Notes under the pieces: generated by a model
Seen by the model: only the letters and a program-made list of their open reading frames with translations
What the model was told of the DNA's origin: nothing
Databases searched by the model: none
Part shown: piece after piece, positions 7,840 through 16,182 of the stretch
How the letters are laid out: the number at the start of each line of letters is the position of its first letter
Numbering within the stretch: position 1 is the stretch's first letter
Origin: Herbaspirillum robiniae
GTDB taxonomy: Bacteria; Pseudomonadota; Gammaproteobacteria; Burkholderiales; Burkholderiaceae_D
Length of the DNA: 64,000 bases
Reading direction: 5' to 3'
Assembly (NCBI RefSeq): GCF_002213415.1
Contig: NZ_NJGU01000011.1
Location: 124,001-188,000, forward strand
Translations under genes and position numbers: made by a program

Positions 7840-9042
7840 TTAGTTAGCTTTCGGTTGGGCGCCCGCACCTTGCTGGGCCGGCTGGCCTTGCGCGGGAGCA
7901 CCCGCGGGATTCCACTGCACCGGCTTGACGGGCGCGCCTGGCTTGACCTTCTGCAGGCCTTCCACGATCACGCGGTCGCCGTCCTTCAGGCCGTCGGTGA
8001 CCTGCCAGCTGTTGTTGAGCGCGGAGCCGGTCTTGACCGGACGGGCCTCGACCTTGTTGTCGGCGTTGACCACGAACACCACCGAGCCGGACGCGTCACG
8101 CATGACGGCCTGCTGCGGGATCACCAGCGCCTGCTCGTCGACCGCCTGCTCGATCTTGGTACGCACATAGGTGCCCGGCAGCAGCACGCGCTTGGGGTTG
8201 GGGAACTCGGCGCGCAGCGAGACCGAGCCGGTGGCTTCGTCCACGCTGATGTCGGAGAACAGCAGCTTGCCCGGCAGCGGATAGGCCTGGCCGTTTTCCA
8301 GCATCAGGGTCACGCTGGCCTTGTTCTCGCCCACGCTCTTCAACTTGCCGTTGGCCATGGCCTGTTGCAGTTTCAGCAGGTCGGCGCTGGACTGGGTCAC
8401 GTTGACGTAGATCGGGTCGAGCTGCTGCACCAGCGCCAGCTGGGTGGCGTCGCTGCCCTGGCCGACCAGCGCGCCCTCGGTCACCAGCGCGCGGCCGATG
8501 CGGCCGGAGATGGGCGAGGTAACGGTGGCGTAACCCAGGTTCAGGCTGGCGGTCTGCACCGAAGCCTTGCCGGAAGCGACGTCGGCTTCGGCCTGCTTCT
8601 GCGCGGCCACGGCGTCGTCATATTCCTGCTTGGAGACGGCGTTGACTTCCACCAGCGGCTTGTAGCGTTGCGCCTTGAGCGCAGCCTGGGTCAGGTTGGC
8701 CTGGGCGCGGGCCAGCGTGGCTTGCGCGCTGTCGTAGGTGGCCTTGTACTGGGCCGGGTCGATCTTGTAGAGGACCTGGCCTTCCTTGACGTCGCTGCCT
8801 TCCTTGAAGACGCGCTTCTGGACGATGCCGGCCACGCGTGCGCGCACCTGGGCGATGCGGTAGGCCTCGACGCGGCCGGGCAGCTCATTGGTGACGGCGA
8901 TGCGTTGCGGGGCCACGGTGACCACGGACACCTCCGAGGGCGGCATCGCGCCCGGACCGGCGGGTTTTTGTCCGCAGGCCGCCAGGGCGGCGGCAACGGC
9001 GACGGTCATGGTGAGGCGCGTGAAACGACTGACTGAGCTCAT
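7840..9042 (-). CDS. acrA: RND periplasmic adaptor (membrane fusion protein), AcrA/MexA/TtgA type
   Basis: A 400-residue lipoprotein: the signal ends in LAAC (about residues 19-22), followed by GQKPAGPGAMPPSEVSVV. The lipoyl/barrel/hairpin order of AcrA is visible: ELPGRVEAYRIAQVRARVAG, a coiled-coil hairpin rich in Ala/Gln (about 95-180) and TSPISGRIGRALVTEGALVG. The C-terminus ends in a Pro/Gln/Ala-rich tail (GAPAQGQPAQQGAG). It bridges the AcrB-like pump to the OprM-like channel and is the first gene of the operon, under an AcrR-type operator about 220 bases upstream. Confidence 0.95.
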   Translation of the reverse strand: MSSVSRFTRLTMTVAVAAALAACGQKPAGPGAMPPSEVSVVTVAPQRIAVTNELPGRVEAYRIAQVRARVAGIVQKRVFKEGSDVKEGQVLYKIDPAQYKATYDSAQATLARAQANLTQAALKAQRYKPLVEVNAVSKQEYDDAVAAQKQAEADVASGKASVQTASLNLGYATVTSPISGRIGRALVTEGALVGQGSDATQLALVQQLDPIYVNVTQSSADLLKLQQAMANGKLKSVGENKASVTLMLENGQAYPLPGKLLFSDISVDEATGSVSLRAEFPNPKRVLLPGTYVRTKIEQAVDEQALVIPQQAVMRDASGSVVFVVNADNKVEARPVKTGSALNNSWQVTDGLKDGDRVIVEGLQKVKPGAPVKPVQWNPAGAPAQGQPAQQGAGAQPKAN

Positions 9043-9666
9043 AGATATCTCGCACGAAAGTAAAGTTGATGCCGCGGAGGCGGCGGTGAAACGAATTCGG
9101 TGAAACGGATGTTGCCGACTGCTGAGGCCGTCCGGTATGGCGGAGCGGAGGATGAAACACGGTTGTTGCAGAGCAAAAAATACGATCCCTGCTTCCCGGC
9201 GGAGGCGATCAAATTTTTTGCAGGTGATTTACGGCAGGAGCTTGAAGCGGATGCTATTATACATACATTCGTGTATGTATGTATTTCTTCGAAAACTCAC
9301 ACTAATTTAGCAAACTTGTTGAAAAGGGCGTAGAGAAATATGAGCGATTCCTTGCATTTTCTGAATCGCGCCGTCTCCGCGCCGCTTCTGCAGGTCGAAA
9401 ACCGAGCCCTTGTTCTTTTTCCCGCGACGATTTGTCGCAGCTAAAAGACGGGCCAGAATGCCATGACATTGTGCCCAGCATTGCCTGAAGGGAAAATGAA
9501 GGCGCGCACCCATAAGGTGCGCCATGCCGGCGCGCGTTGTCCAAATCCGATGTGCGGGTGCAGCATGCAGGGCCGGCGAATGCCGCCGCCTGTTGCCCGG
9601 CACGTTCATCCTGTCCAGGTATCGCCATGATCCATATTTCCATCCTCACCGCGGGCTGTCACTGAC
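9043..9666. other. Divergent regulatory region between acrA and acrR
   Basis: Roughly 620 bases separate the divergent starts. Apart from the AcrR-type operator and the acrA promoter (9256-9283), I see no gene. Short frames here have no recognisable product. The acrA leader is about 210 bases and the acrR leader close to 390 bases if both start at the operator. A possible plus-strand TTGAAG (9242) to TACATT pair with 16-base spacing would put an acrR start in the operator too. Confidence 0.5.
9256..9283 (-). promoter_or_regulatory. AcrR-type operator overlapping the acrA promoter
   Basis: Positions 9260-9283 form a 24-base inverted repeat with arms TACATACA and TGTATGTA around a short centre. 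This differs by about one base from the E. coli acrAB operator bound by AcrR, as I remember it. A perfect TATAAT -10 for the minus-strand acrAB operon (9256-9261) overlaps one edge, so bound repressor would block polymerase. The -35 is poor. The acrR-like gene is transcribed divergently, so autoregulation is likely. Confidence 0.88.
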
Positions 9667-10326
9667 ATGGCCCGCTCGACCAAGGAAGAAGCGCTCGAAA
9701 CGCGCTCCCGCATCCTCGACGCCGCCGAACAGGTGTTCCACGAGCGCGGCGTCTCGCACACCTCGCTGGCCGACGTGGCCAAGGCGGCCGACGTCACGCG
9801 CGGCGCCATCTACTGGCATTTCAAGAACAAGAGCGACCTGTTCGACGCCATGTGCGAACGCGTGCGGCTGCCGATGGAGGCCGTGCTGGAAGAAAACGCC
9901 AGCCCGCAGGTCGAGGATCCGCTGGGCGAATTTTTGCGCAGCGGCGTCTACGTGCTGACGCTGGCCTCCACCGACGAGCGCTGCCGCCGGGTGTTCGACA
10001 TCATCTTCAACAAGTGCGAATTCGCCGATCACGAGGACCCGATCCTGGTCCGCCAGCGCGAATGCCATGTCGACGGCATGCTGCGCCTGGAGCAGATCCT
10101 TACCAACGCCATCGCGCGCGGCCAGTTGCCGGCCTCGCTCAACATCCGCGTGGCCTGCCTGATGGCGCACGCCACCTTCAGCGGCTTGCTGACCGACTGG
10201 TTCTTCGCGCCCGACAGTTTCGATCTGGTCAGGGACGGCGAACGTATCCTAGCGGCGTCGCTGCATGCCTTGAAGTCGGCGCCGTCCCTGCAGAAATCGG
10301 TGGACGAGGCCGCGCCCGCGGCCTGA
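9667..10326 (+). CDS. acrR: TetR/AcrR-family repressor of the efflux operon
   Basis: A 219-residue regulator. The N-terminal helix-turn-helix (about 12-58) reads ILDAAEQVFHERGVSHTSL then VTRGAIYWHFKNKSDLF, a near-exact AcrR/TtgR recognition helix. The C-terminal half contains TDERCRRVFDIIFNKCEF, the AcrR C-terminal ligand-binding block seen in TtgR and MexR-type TetR proteins. It is divergent from acrAB and next to an operator of the AcrR type, so it should repress the pump and be released by pump substrates. It ends 18 bases from the convergent tolC-like gene, leaving no room for a separate terminator. Confidence 0.93.
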   Translation: MARSTKEEALETRSRILDAAEQVFHERGVSHTSLADVAKAADVTRGAIYWHFKNKSDLFDAMCERVRLPMEAVLEENASPQVEDPLGEFLRSGVYVLTLASTDERCRRVFDIIFNKCEFADHEDPILVRQRECHVDGMLRLEQILTNAIARGQLPASLNIRVACLMAHATFSGLLTDWFFAPDSFDLVRDGERILAASLHALKSAPSLQKSVDEAAPAA

Positions 10327-10344
10327 CATCCGACCTGTGCCGCT

Positions 10345-11646
10345 TTACTGCTGGGGTCCGCCCAGCAGGGCATTGATCTGCGCCAGGTCGTCCTCGCGCA
10401 GGGCGCCGGCCGCAGCCTTGAGCTTCAATCCGTTCATCAGCGTGTCGTAGCGCGCCTTAGCCAGGTCGCGCCGGGTCGAGTACAGCTGCTGCTGCGCATT
10501 GAGCACGTCGATGTTGATGCGCACGCCGACCTGGTAGCCCAGCTTGTTGGAGTCCAGCGACGACTGGCTCGACACTTCCGCCGCCTCATACGCCTTCACC
10601 TGCGACAAGCCGTTGGCCACGCCCAGAAAAGCCTGGCGCGCGTTCAGCACCGCGGTGCGGCGCGCGTTCTCCAGGTCCGAGCGCGCCTTGTCGGCCAGCG
10701 CCACCGCCTCGTCCACCTTGCTGCTGGTGGCAAATCCCGAGAACAGCGGAATGTTCCATTGCACCCCGATCGAATTGCTGTAGCCGCGCGCGTTGAGGTA
10801 GGGCGTGCGCACGCTGGTCTGGTCGGTGTAGTTGCGCGCCACCACCAGGTCGACGGTGGGCGCGTGGCCGGCGCGGTTGCGCTTGATCTCGCTCTGGGCC
10901 ACCTCCAGCGCCACCTGCTGCGCCACGACCGCGTAGTTGTCGGCCTGGGCGCTGGCGATCCAGGTGTCGATCTGGGCCGGCCGCGGCGACGAGAGCTTCA
11001 CGCCGGGGCGCAGCACCGCCAGCGGCGCCGGCGGCTGGCCGATGATCTGCTGCAATTTCGAGAGCGCGACTTCAAGGTCGTTCTGCGCCGCGATCTCCTG
11101 CGCCGTCGCCAGGTCGTAGCGCGCCTGCGCTTCGTTGGTGTCGGTGATGGTGGAGGTGCCGATCTCGAAATTGCGTTTGGCCGAGGCCAGCTGCTCGCTG
11201 ATGGCGATCTTCTGCGCGCCCAGGAAGGACAGCGCATCCTGCGCCGCCAGCACGTCGAAATAGGCCTGGCCGGTACGCAGGATCAGGTCCTGCTGGGCCT
11301 GGGCGAATTGCGCCTCGCTGGAGGCCACCGACAGCTTGCCCTGCTTGTAGCTTTCCCAGTTGGCCAGGCGCAGCAGCGGTTGCGTCAGCTGCAGCGCGTA
11401 GCTGTTGTTGGTGCTGTCGAAGTTCTGGTCCGAGCGCGTATAGCTGCCGCCGACGCCGACCGCGGGCAGCAGGCCGGCGCGGCCCTGGGTGTCCTTCTCC
11501 CTGCCCGCCGTCAGCGCGTAGCGCGCGCTGGTGTAGACCGGGTCGTTGGCCAGCGCCTGCTGGTAGACCTGCAGCAGGTCGGCGCCGCTGGCGGCGCCAT
11601 GCAGGACCAGGCCGGCGATCAGTGAGGTAAGCAGGGCAGCACGCAT
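10345..11646 (-). CDS. tolC: TolC-family outer-membrane channel protein
   Basis: A 433-residue TolC protein with signal peptide (MRAALLTSLIAGLVLHGAAS) and the mature start ADLLQVYQQALANDPVYTSA, typical of proteobacterial TolC. Two OEP repeats show QPLLRLANWESYKQG, RNFEIGTSTITDTNEAQARY and VGVRINIDVLNAQQQLYSTRR, the paired helical turns of the periplasmic tunnel. It is not a lipoprotein, unlike the OprM-like channel 6 kb away. It could serve the second RND pump, which has no channel gene of its own, and type I secretion. The ATG at 11646 is chosen for the signal peptide; longer frames upstream lack one. It is downstream of the rhodanese gene by about 180 bases. Confidence 0.93.
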   Translation of the reverse strand: MRAALLTSLIAGLVLHGAASGADLLQVYQQALANDPVYTSARYALTAGREKDTQGRAGLLPAVGVGGSYTRSDQNFDSTNNSYALQLTQPLLRLANWESYKQGKLSVASSEAQFAQAQQDLILRTGQAYFDVLAAQDALSFLGAQKIAISEQLASAKRNFEIGTSTITDTNEAQARYDLATAQEIAAQNDLEVALSKLQQIIGQPPAPLAVLRPGVKLSSPRPAQIDTWIASAQADNYAVVAQQVALEVAQSEIKRNRAGHAPTVDLVVARNYTDQTSVRTPYLNARGYSNSIGVQWNIPLFSGFATSSKVDEAVALADKARSDLENARRTAVLNARQAFLGVANGLSQVKAYEAAEVSSQSSLDSNKLGYQVGVRINIDVLNAQQQLYSTRRDLAKARYDTLMNGLKLKAAAGALREDDLAQINALLGGPQQ

Positions 11647-11824
11647 GTGGCGGATTCTCCGAAGAGGTGGAACAGGTCGGTACGGGCAGCGGCGCAAGCG
11701 CGCGGCACAGGCGCAATCCAGGCCCGGACCGCGCTTGCGGTGAGCTGGAGAGAATGGAGGGAAAGTGCGCCGGACGCTGCCTGTTGCGATCACGCCCGCC
11801 TTTTCAGGGGCGGGCGCGACGGCT

Positions 11825-12148
11825 TCAGTAGGTCGGCATGGACGGGTCGACCTGGTTGGCCCAGGCGTGGACGCCGCCGGTCAGGTTGATCACCTTGGTG
11901 AAACCCTGGCGTTCGAGGAACGCGGCGACTTGCATGCTGCGGCCGCCATGATGGCAGATGCACACGACGGCCTGCTCTTCATCGAGCTCGGAAAAGCGCC
12001 CGGGAACGGTATTCATCGGAACCAGCTGCGATCCGGTGATGTTGCAGGTCTGATGTTCCCAGGGTTCGCGCACATCCAGCAACAGAGGGGTGGGGCGGTC
12101 GGGATCGTTGATCCAGGCGGCCAGTTCCGGGGCGGTGATGTGCTCCAT
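11825..12148 (-). CDS. Rhodanese-like domain protein (GlpE-type sulfurtransferase)
   Basis: A 107-residue single rhodanese domain: ITAPELAAWI, LLLDVREPWEH and the active-site loop CHHGGRS with the persulfide cysteine at about residue 65, then TGGVHAWANQVDP at the end. Such stand-alone domains carry sulfane sulfur on the cysteine and pass it to thiols or cyanide. It starts 9 bases after the PCMT-like gene, so they are co-transcribed. This order (PCMT-like, rhodanese, tolC) recurs in Burkholderiales as far as I recall, but the shared purpose is unclear. No signal peptide, so cytoplasmic. Confidence 0.9.
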   Translation of the reverse strand: MEHITAPELAAWINDPDRPTPLLLDVREPWEHQTCNITGSQLVPMNTVPGRFSELDEEQAVVCICHHGGRSMQVAAFLERQGFTKVINLTGGVHAWANQVDPSMPTY

Positions 12149-12156
12149 GGTGTTTC

Positions 12157-12822
12157 CTAGAATGAGAAGTGGGAGGGCGCGGCGGCCGCGTGCAGCGGCT
12201 TGGCCACGGTTTCGACGATGTTGACGGTGTCGAACGTCTGTTCGGAGGTGCGGGTGACCAGCTTGATGTCCATCACCGGCAGCGAGCCGACGATGGCCAG
12301 CAGGCGGCCGCCGACCTTCAGTTGCTTGCCGAAGGCTTCCGGCAGGAAGGGCAGCGAGCCCGAGATGACGATCACGTCGTACTCGGCGGCCTTGCCGTCG
12401 GCGCCGGTCCAGCCTTGCGCGCCGTTGCCCAGCTGGACGTCGACGTTGGCCACGCCGTAGTCCGACAGGTTCTGCTCGGCCAGGCTCTTCAATTCCGGGG
12501 AGATTTCAACGGTCGTCACGTGACGCGCCTTGTGCGCCAGCAGCGCCGCCATGTAGCCCGAACCGGCGCCGATTTCCAGCACGACTTCGTGCTTCTTGAC
12601 GTTGGCTTCCTGCAGGATGCGCGCTTCGATCTTGGGCGCCAGCATGTTTTCGCCGCCCGGCAGCGGGATCTCGGTGTCGAAGAAGGCCAGGCTGCGGTGC
12701 GCGGCCGGCACGAATTCTTCGCGCTTGACGACCGTCAGCAGGTCCAGGATGTCCTGCGCCAGCACGTTCCAGGGACGGATTTGCTGTTCGATCATGTTGA
12801 AACGGGCTTGTTCGATATTCAT
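12157..12822 (-). CDS. PCMT-like SAM methyltransferase (protein-L-isoaspartate methyltransferase family)
   Basis: A 221-residue protein with the PCMT fold: an N-terminal MIEQQIRPWNVL / REEFVPAAHRSLAFFDTEIPL region, SAM motif I VVLEIGAGSGYMAALLA (about 82-98) and HVTTVEISPELKSLAEQNL (motif post-I). The QTIS-type motif that precedes motif I in true isoaspartate repair enzymes is replaced by PGGENMLAPKIEARIL, so repair activity is doubtful. It heads the three-gene operon with the rhodanese and tolC. Its own promoter would lie in the 150 bases before 12973. Confidence 0.85.
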   Translation of the reverse strand: MNIEQARFNMIEQQIRPWNVLAQDILDLLTVVKREEFVPAAHRSLAFFDTEIPLPGGENMLAPKIEARILQEANVKKHEVVLEIGAGSGYMAALLAHKARHVTTVEISPELKSLAEQNLSDYGVANVDVQLGNGAQGWTGADGKAAEYDVIVISGSLPFLPEAFGKQLKVGGRLLAIVGSLPVMDIKLVTRTSEQTFDTVNIVETVAKPLHAAAAPSHFSF

Positions 12823-12972
12823 GGCGGTAGGCTCTAATAGCGACGGAAAACCGCCATTTTATCAAACACAGACCAGCTGGACAGCTCGTATAGCCCCGGA
12901 AAAACGCCTGAGAAACCCACCTGTTGCGGGATTTCCTCAACGCAACGGCCCGCCCGGGCCCGCCGGGCCAGC

Positions 12973-15900
12973 TCAGCCGTCATGGCGCATCCCTCCGGCG
13001 GCGTCGGCGCCGTCCCGGCCGAACCACTTGCGCTTGAACCAGGCGCCCAGGTCGTCCAGGTAGGTATAGGCCACCGGCACCACCACCAGCGTCAGTAGCG
13101 AGGAGGTGATGATGCCGCCGATCACCGCCTGCCCCATCGGCGCGCGCTGCTCGGAACCCTCGGCCACGCCGAAGGCCAGCGGCACCATGCCGAACACCAT
13201 GGCCAGCGTGGTCATCAGGATCGGGCGCAGCCGCACGTGGGCCGCCTCCAGCAGCGCGGCGCCGCGCTCCATGCCTTCGCGCCGGGCCTGGTTGGCGAAG
13301 TCCACCAGCAGGATCGCGTTCTTGGTTACCAGGCCCATCAGCATGATGAAACCGATGATGGAAAACATGTTCAGCGTCGAGCGGAAGAACATCAGCGCCA
13401 GGAACACCCCGATCAGCGTCAGCGGCAGCGAGGACATGATCGCCACCGGCTGCAGGAAGCTGGCGAACTGCGAGGCCAGGATCATGTAGATGAACACGAT
13501 GGCCAGCGCCAGCGCGCCCACCGCATAGCCGAAGGATTCGTTCATGCTCTTGGTGGAGCCGCCGATCTGGTAGCGGTAGCCCGGCGGCCAGTGCATGCCG
13601 TCGAGCATGGTCTTGATCTGGGCGTTGATCTGCCCGGCCGAGCGGCCCTGGGCGTTGGCCGAGAGCTCGACCTCGCGGTTCAGGTCGCGCCGGTTGATCT
13701 GGTTGGCGCCCAGCGTGTCCTTGATCTCGGCCACCTGGCGCAGCGGCACCATGCGCGGCGAGCCGTCCGCATTGGTCAGCGTGCTGGCCAGCATCAGCCG
13801 CGAGAGGTCGTCGGCGGTGTTGCGGTCCTTGGGCGAGAGGCGCACGTTGACGTCGTAGTTCTCGTCATCCGGTCCGCGCCAGCTGCTGGCCGCCTCGCCC
13901 GCCAGCAGCGGCGAGAGCGCGTTGCCCAGCTGCGCCACGCCGATGCCCAGGTCCGAGCCGATGTCGCGCCTGGGCTCGACCGACAGGGTGGGCTTTTGCG
14001 CCTTCAGGCTGGAGTCGAGGTCGACCACGCCGGGGATCTGCCGCAGCTGCGCCTGCACCTGGTCGGACAGCCGCGCCAGCTGCTGCAGGTCGGGACCGAG
14101 CAGGCTGAAGCGGATCTGCTTGTTGTCGCCGCCCACGCCGTCCAGCGTACCCACGTGGGTCACCGTGATGCCGGCCACCTGCGCCAGCTTGTCGCGCAGC
14201 AGCGGCGCCATCTGGCCGGTGGTCAGCGTGCGCTGGGTGCGCGGCTTCAGGCGGATGAACACGGTCGCGTAGTTCTTGCCCTGGGCGTTGCCGGTGTTGA
14301 CGGTGCTGTAGATGTCGGTGACTTCCGGGAACTGGCGCAGCACCGCCTCGACCTGGCGCACCTTGCTTTCGGTCAGCTCCAGCGAAGAGCCCACCGGCGT
14401 GAAGAAGGTGACGCCGGTCTCCGAGTAGTCCGCCTGCGGCACGAACTCGGAGCCGATCAGGCCGGTGGCCGGCAGCGCGAAGCCGGCGAAGAAGGTGGCC
14501 AGCGCGATCGCCAGCGTGGCCACGCGGTGCTTCAGCGACCAGCGCAGCATTTCCTGGTAGCGCGCCGACAGCCATTGCACCAGGCGATCGAAGGCCTGCA
14601 GCACGCGGCCGATGCTCTTGTCGTACCAGCCGGCTTTCCTGCCGTGTTCGCCGTGGGCGTCGGGGTCGGGCCAGATCGAAGACAGCATCGGGTCCAGCGT
14701 GAAGGAGACGAACATCGAGATCAGCACGGCGGCCGCCACCGTCACGCCGAACTGGTGGAAGAAGCGGCCGATGATGCCGCCCATGAAGCCCACCGGCAGG
14801 AACACCGCGACGATGGAAAACGTCGTGGCCAGCACCGCCAGGCCGATTTCCTGCGTGCCCTCCATGGCCGCCGCGCGGTGCGACTTGAACTTGCCGTGCA
14901 CCTTCATGCCGGCGTGGCGCACGATGTTTTCCCGCACCACGATGGCGTCGTCGATCAACAGCCCCACGCACAGCGACAGCGCCATCAGCGTGATCATGTT
15001 GATGGTGAAGCCGAACATGTACATGAACAGGAAGGTGCCGATCAGCGCCACCGGCAGCGTCAGGCCGGTGATCACGGTGGAGCGCCACGAGTTCAGGAAC
15101 AGGAACACGATCACGATGGTCAGCAGCGCGCCCTCGATCAGCGTGCGCCGCACGTTCTCCACGCCGGTGCGGATCTGGCGCGAGCCGTCCTTGACCACCT
15201 CCAGCATCACGCCCGGATAGAGCTTCTGGAAACTGGGCTCCATCTCCTTCATGGCGCGCTTCAAGCCGTCGGCCACGTCGATGGTGTTCTGGCCCTGGGC
15301 TTTCAGGATGTCCAGCGCCAGCGTGCGGCGGCCGTTGTAGAGCGCCAGCGTCTCCTGTTCTTCCTGGCCGTCGACCACGTTGGCGACCTGGCCCAGCGTC
15401 ACCGGCTGGCCGCCGCGGCGGGCGACGATCAGGCGCCTGAAGTCTTCCGGATTCTTCACGCGGCCCTGCACCTGCACGGTCTTTTCCGCGTCCAGGGTGC
15501 GGATGGCGCCGGTGGGCAGTTCCTGGTTCTCGTTCTTCACCGCGTCCACGATCTGGTTCACGCCCACGCCCAGCGCTTCCATCTCGGCCGGCTTGACGTA
15601 GATGTTGATCTCGCGCTTGACGCCGCCCACCAGCGTCACCGAGCCCACGCCGCGCACGTTTTCCAGGCGCTTCTTGATCACCTGGTCGGCGATGGTGGTC
15701 AGCTCGCGCAGGCTGCGCAATGTTGCGTTGGGGGCCTCGGGCGCGTTGGACACCGAGATCGAGAAGATCGGCTGGTCGGCCGGATCGAAACGGGTGATGC
15801 GCGGCTCGTCGACTTCCTTGCGGAAGGCCGCCTTCACCAGCGCCACCTTTTCGCGCACGTCCTGCGCGGCCAGCGCCGGGTCGACGGTGAGGTCGAACTG

Positions 15901-16179
15901 CACGATCACCACCGACAGGCCTTCGTAGGAGTGCGACACCAGCGTGTCGATGCCGTTGATGGTGTTGACCGACTCTTCGATCTTGCGCGTGACGTCGGAC
16001 TCGACGTTCTCAGGCGAGGCGCCGGGGTAAGTGGTCTGCACCACCACCACCGGGAAGGTGATGTCGGGGAACTGGTCGACCCGCATGCGCTGGTAGGAGA
16101 ACAGGCCCAGCACCACGAAGGCCATCATCATCATGGTGGCCAGCACGGGGTTGCCGATCGAGATGCGCGTGAACCACAT
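12973..16179 (-). CDS. RND efflux permease, HAE1 superfamily (second system)
   Basis: A 1068-residue RND transporter opening MWFTRISIGNPVLATMMMMAFVVLGLFSYQRMRVDQFP. It has the membrane block LSLCVGLLIDDAIVVRENI (TM4, proton-relay Asp pair) and GLVTKNAILLVDFANQARREG and HVRLRPILMTTLAMVFGMVPL toward the end. Sequence style is nearer the MdtB/MdtC and CzcA-like wing of the family than AcrB. It follows its adaptor by 3 bases. No outer-membrane gene accompanies it, so TolC (10345-11646) is the natural partner. Substrate unknown. A GC-rich palindrome (about 12948-12970) follows the stop. Confidence 0.95.
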   Translation of the reverse strand: MWFTRISIGNPVLATMMMMAFVVLGLFSYQRMRVDQFPDITFPVVVVQTTYPGASPENVESDVTRKIEESVNTINGIDTLVSHSYEGLSVVIVQFDLTVDPALAAQDVREKVALVKAAFRKEVDEPRITRFDPADQPIFSISVSNAPEAPNATLRSLRELTTIADQVIKKRLENVRGVGSVTLVGGVKREINIYVKPAEMEALGVGVNQIVDAVKNENQELPTGAIRTLDAEKTVQVQGRVKNPEDFRRLIVARRGGQPVTLGQVANVVDGQEEQETLALYNGRRTLALDILKAQGQNTIDVADGLKRAMKEMEPSFQKLYPGVMLEVVKDGSRQIRTGVENVRRTLIEGALLTIVIVFLFLNSWRSTVITGLTLPVALIGTFLFMYMFGFTINMITLMALSLCVGLLIDDAIVVRENIVRHAGMKVHGKFKSHRAAAMEGTQEIGLAVLATTFSIVAVFLPVGFMGGIIGRFFHQFGVTVAAAVLISMFVSFTLDPMLSSIWPDPDAHGEHGRKAGWYDKSIGRVLQAFDRLVQWLSARYQEMLRWSLKHRVATLAIALATFFAGFALPATGLIGSEFVPQADYSETGVTFFTPVGSSLELTESKVRQVEAVLRQFPEVTDIYSTVNTGNAQGKNYATVFIRLKPRTQRTLTTGQMAPLLRDKLAQVAGITVTHVGTLDGVGGDNKQIRFSLLGPDLQQLARLSDQVQAQLRQIPGVVDLDSSLKAQKPTLSVEPRRDIGSDLGIGVAQLGNALSPLLAGEAASSWRGPDDENYDVNVRLSPKDRNTADDLSRLMLASTLTNADGSPRMVPLRQVAEIKDTLGANQINRRDLNREVELSANAQGRSAGQINAQIKTMLDGMHWPPGYRYQIGGSTKSMNESFGYAVGALALAIVFIYMILASQFASFLQPVAIMSSLPLTLIGVFLALMFFRSTLNMFSIIGFIMLMGLVTKNAILLVDFANQARREGMERGAALLEAAHVRLRPILMTTLAMVFGMVPLAFGVAEGSEQRAPMGQAVIGGIITSSLLTLVVVPVAYTYLDDLGAWFKRKWFGRDGADAAGGMRHDG

Positions 16180-16182
16180 CGT

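Noticed and set aside
4583-7843. Very long plus-strand open frame opposite the AcrB-like gene
   Set aside because: It is the shadow of a GC-rich gene: His/Gln/Arg/Gly-rich, no family, and the minus-strand frame is a complete RND permease.
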